In this document: one piece after another, positions 5,901-5,991 of the stretch
Layout: every line of letters begins with the position of its first letter
Numbering within the stretch: the first letter of the stretch is position 1
Assembly (NCBI GenBank): GCA_937893485.1
Contig: CALBJL010000109.1
Span: 1-5,991, forward strand
Source: an uncultured bacterium
Lineage (GTDB): Bacteria; Bacillota; Clostridia; Lachnospirales; Lachnospiraceae
Reading direction: 5' to 3'
Length of the DNA: 5,991 bases
Made by a program: the position numbers and the translations under genes
The notes under the pieces: generated by a model
Databases searched by the model: none
What the model was told of the DNA's origin: nothing
The model's input: only the letters and a program-made list of their open reading frames with translations

Positions 5901-5914
5901 TGTCGCAAACGACA
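5901..5914 (+). other. Small stem-loop at the predicted 5' end of the P1 transcript
   Basis: TGTCG (5901-5905) and CGACA (5910-5914) can pair around a CAAA loop. The hairpin would begin within a few bases of the predicted P1 start and could protect the 5' end. There is no T run behind it, so it is not a terminator. Confidence 0.4.
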
Positions 5915-5940
5915 TGAGAAAAAAGTCGAAAGCGTCCAGC

Positions 5941-5957
5941 AAAAATAAATTAAAAAA
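5941..5957 (+). promoter_or_regulatory. A/T-rich UP-element-like block before promoter P2
   Basis: The 17 bases 5941-5957 consist only of A and T, mostly A tracts, and end 4 bases before the P2 -35 box. This is the position and composition of UP elements that contact the C-terminal domain of the RNA polymerase alpha subunit, typical of very strong promoters such as those of rRNA operons. Confidence 0.6.
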
Positions 5958-5961
5958 GTTC

Positions 5962-5990
5962 TTGACAGACAATGAAAACTTTGGTATAAT
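5962..5990 (+). promoter_or_regulatory. Promoter P2 of a tandem pair, perfect consensus
   Basis: TTGACA (5962-5967), a 17-bp spacer, and TATAAT (5985-5990) preceded by TGG, so both hexamers are perfect and the -10 is of the extended type. It lies exactly 98 bases downstream of P1. A promoter this close to consensus is expected for stable RNA. The transcribed gene is beyond the window; an rRNA operon is the best guess, a tRNA cluster the alternative. Confidence 0.88.
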
Positions 5991-5991
5991 A

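Overview
The window reads as a chromosomal housekeeping segment of a Gram-positive anaerobe of the Clostridia, most likely Lachnospiraceae (Roseburia-like). This rests on the dnaX-ebfC-recR order, the sequence style of EbfC (MAKRGGFPGGMPGNMNN start), a LysM membrane protein and a DUF5711-type protein of kinds typical of that family, AGGAGG-type ribosome binding sites, and a GC content judged by eye to be near one half. Every supported gene is on the + strand. Genus-level placement is a guess.

Layout. Bases 1-151 hold the last 49 codons of a phosphofructokinase. Two bases later begins a DNA replication/repair cluster: dnaX (clamp-loader tau subunit), ebfC/ybaB (nucleoid-associated protein) and recR (recombination mediator). 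It closes with a long composite hairpin followed by a T run (about 2785-2848), which looks like an intrinsic terminator. A second group of three envelope genes follows: a single-pass protein with a cytoplasmic domain and an external LysM domain, a single-pass protein with an external beta-propeller-like domain (DUF5711-like), and a short CvpA-family membrane protein whose start codon overlaps the preceding stop (ATGA). A TGnTATAAT extended -10 element lies just after the LysM stop codon and may start a separate transcript for the last two.

The last ~145 bases are non-coding and hold two tandem promoters, each with a TTGACA -35 box, an exact 17-bp spacer and an extended -10. The second has perfect consensus hexamers and an A/T-rich block upstream. 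This resembles tandem rRNA-operon promoters of Firmicutes, so an rRNA (or tRNA) operon probably starts just beyond the window. Bacillus subtilis also has an rRNA operon after its dnaX-yaaK-recR-yaaL-bofA cluster, so the layout may be conserved with different genes in between.

How they work together. DnaX, EbfC and RecR act on DNA replication, nucleoid organisation and recombinational repair. The three envelope genes are poorly understood. Their topologies suggest, by inference only, a wall-sensing or wall-anchored membrane assembly. The most interesting points are the promoter pair and the N-terminal domain of the LysM protein, which resembles an MPN/JAMM fold that has lost its catalytic residues. 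No mobile element, CRISPR array, tRNA or rRNA gene is visible inside the window.
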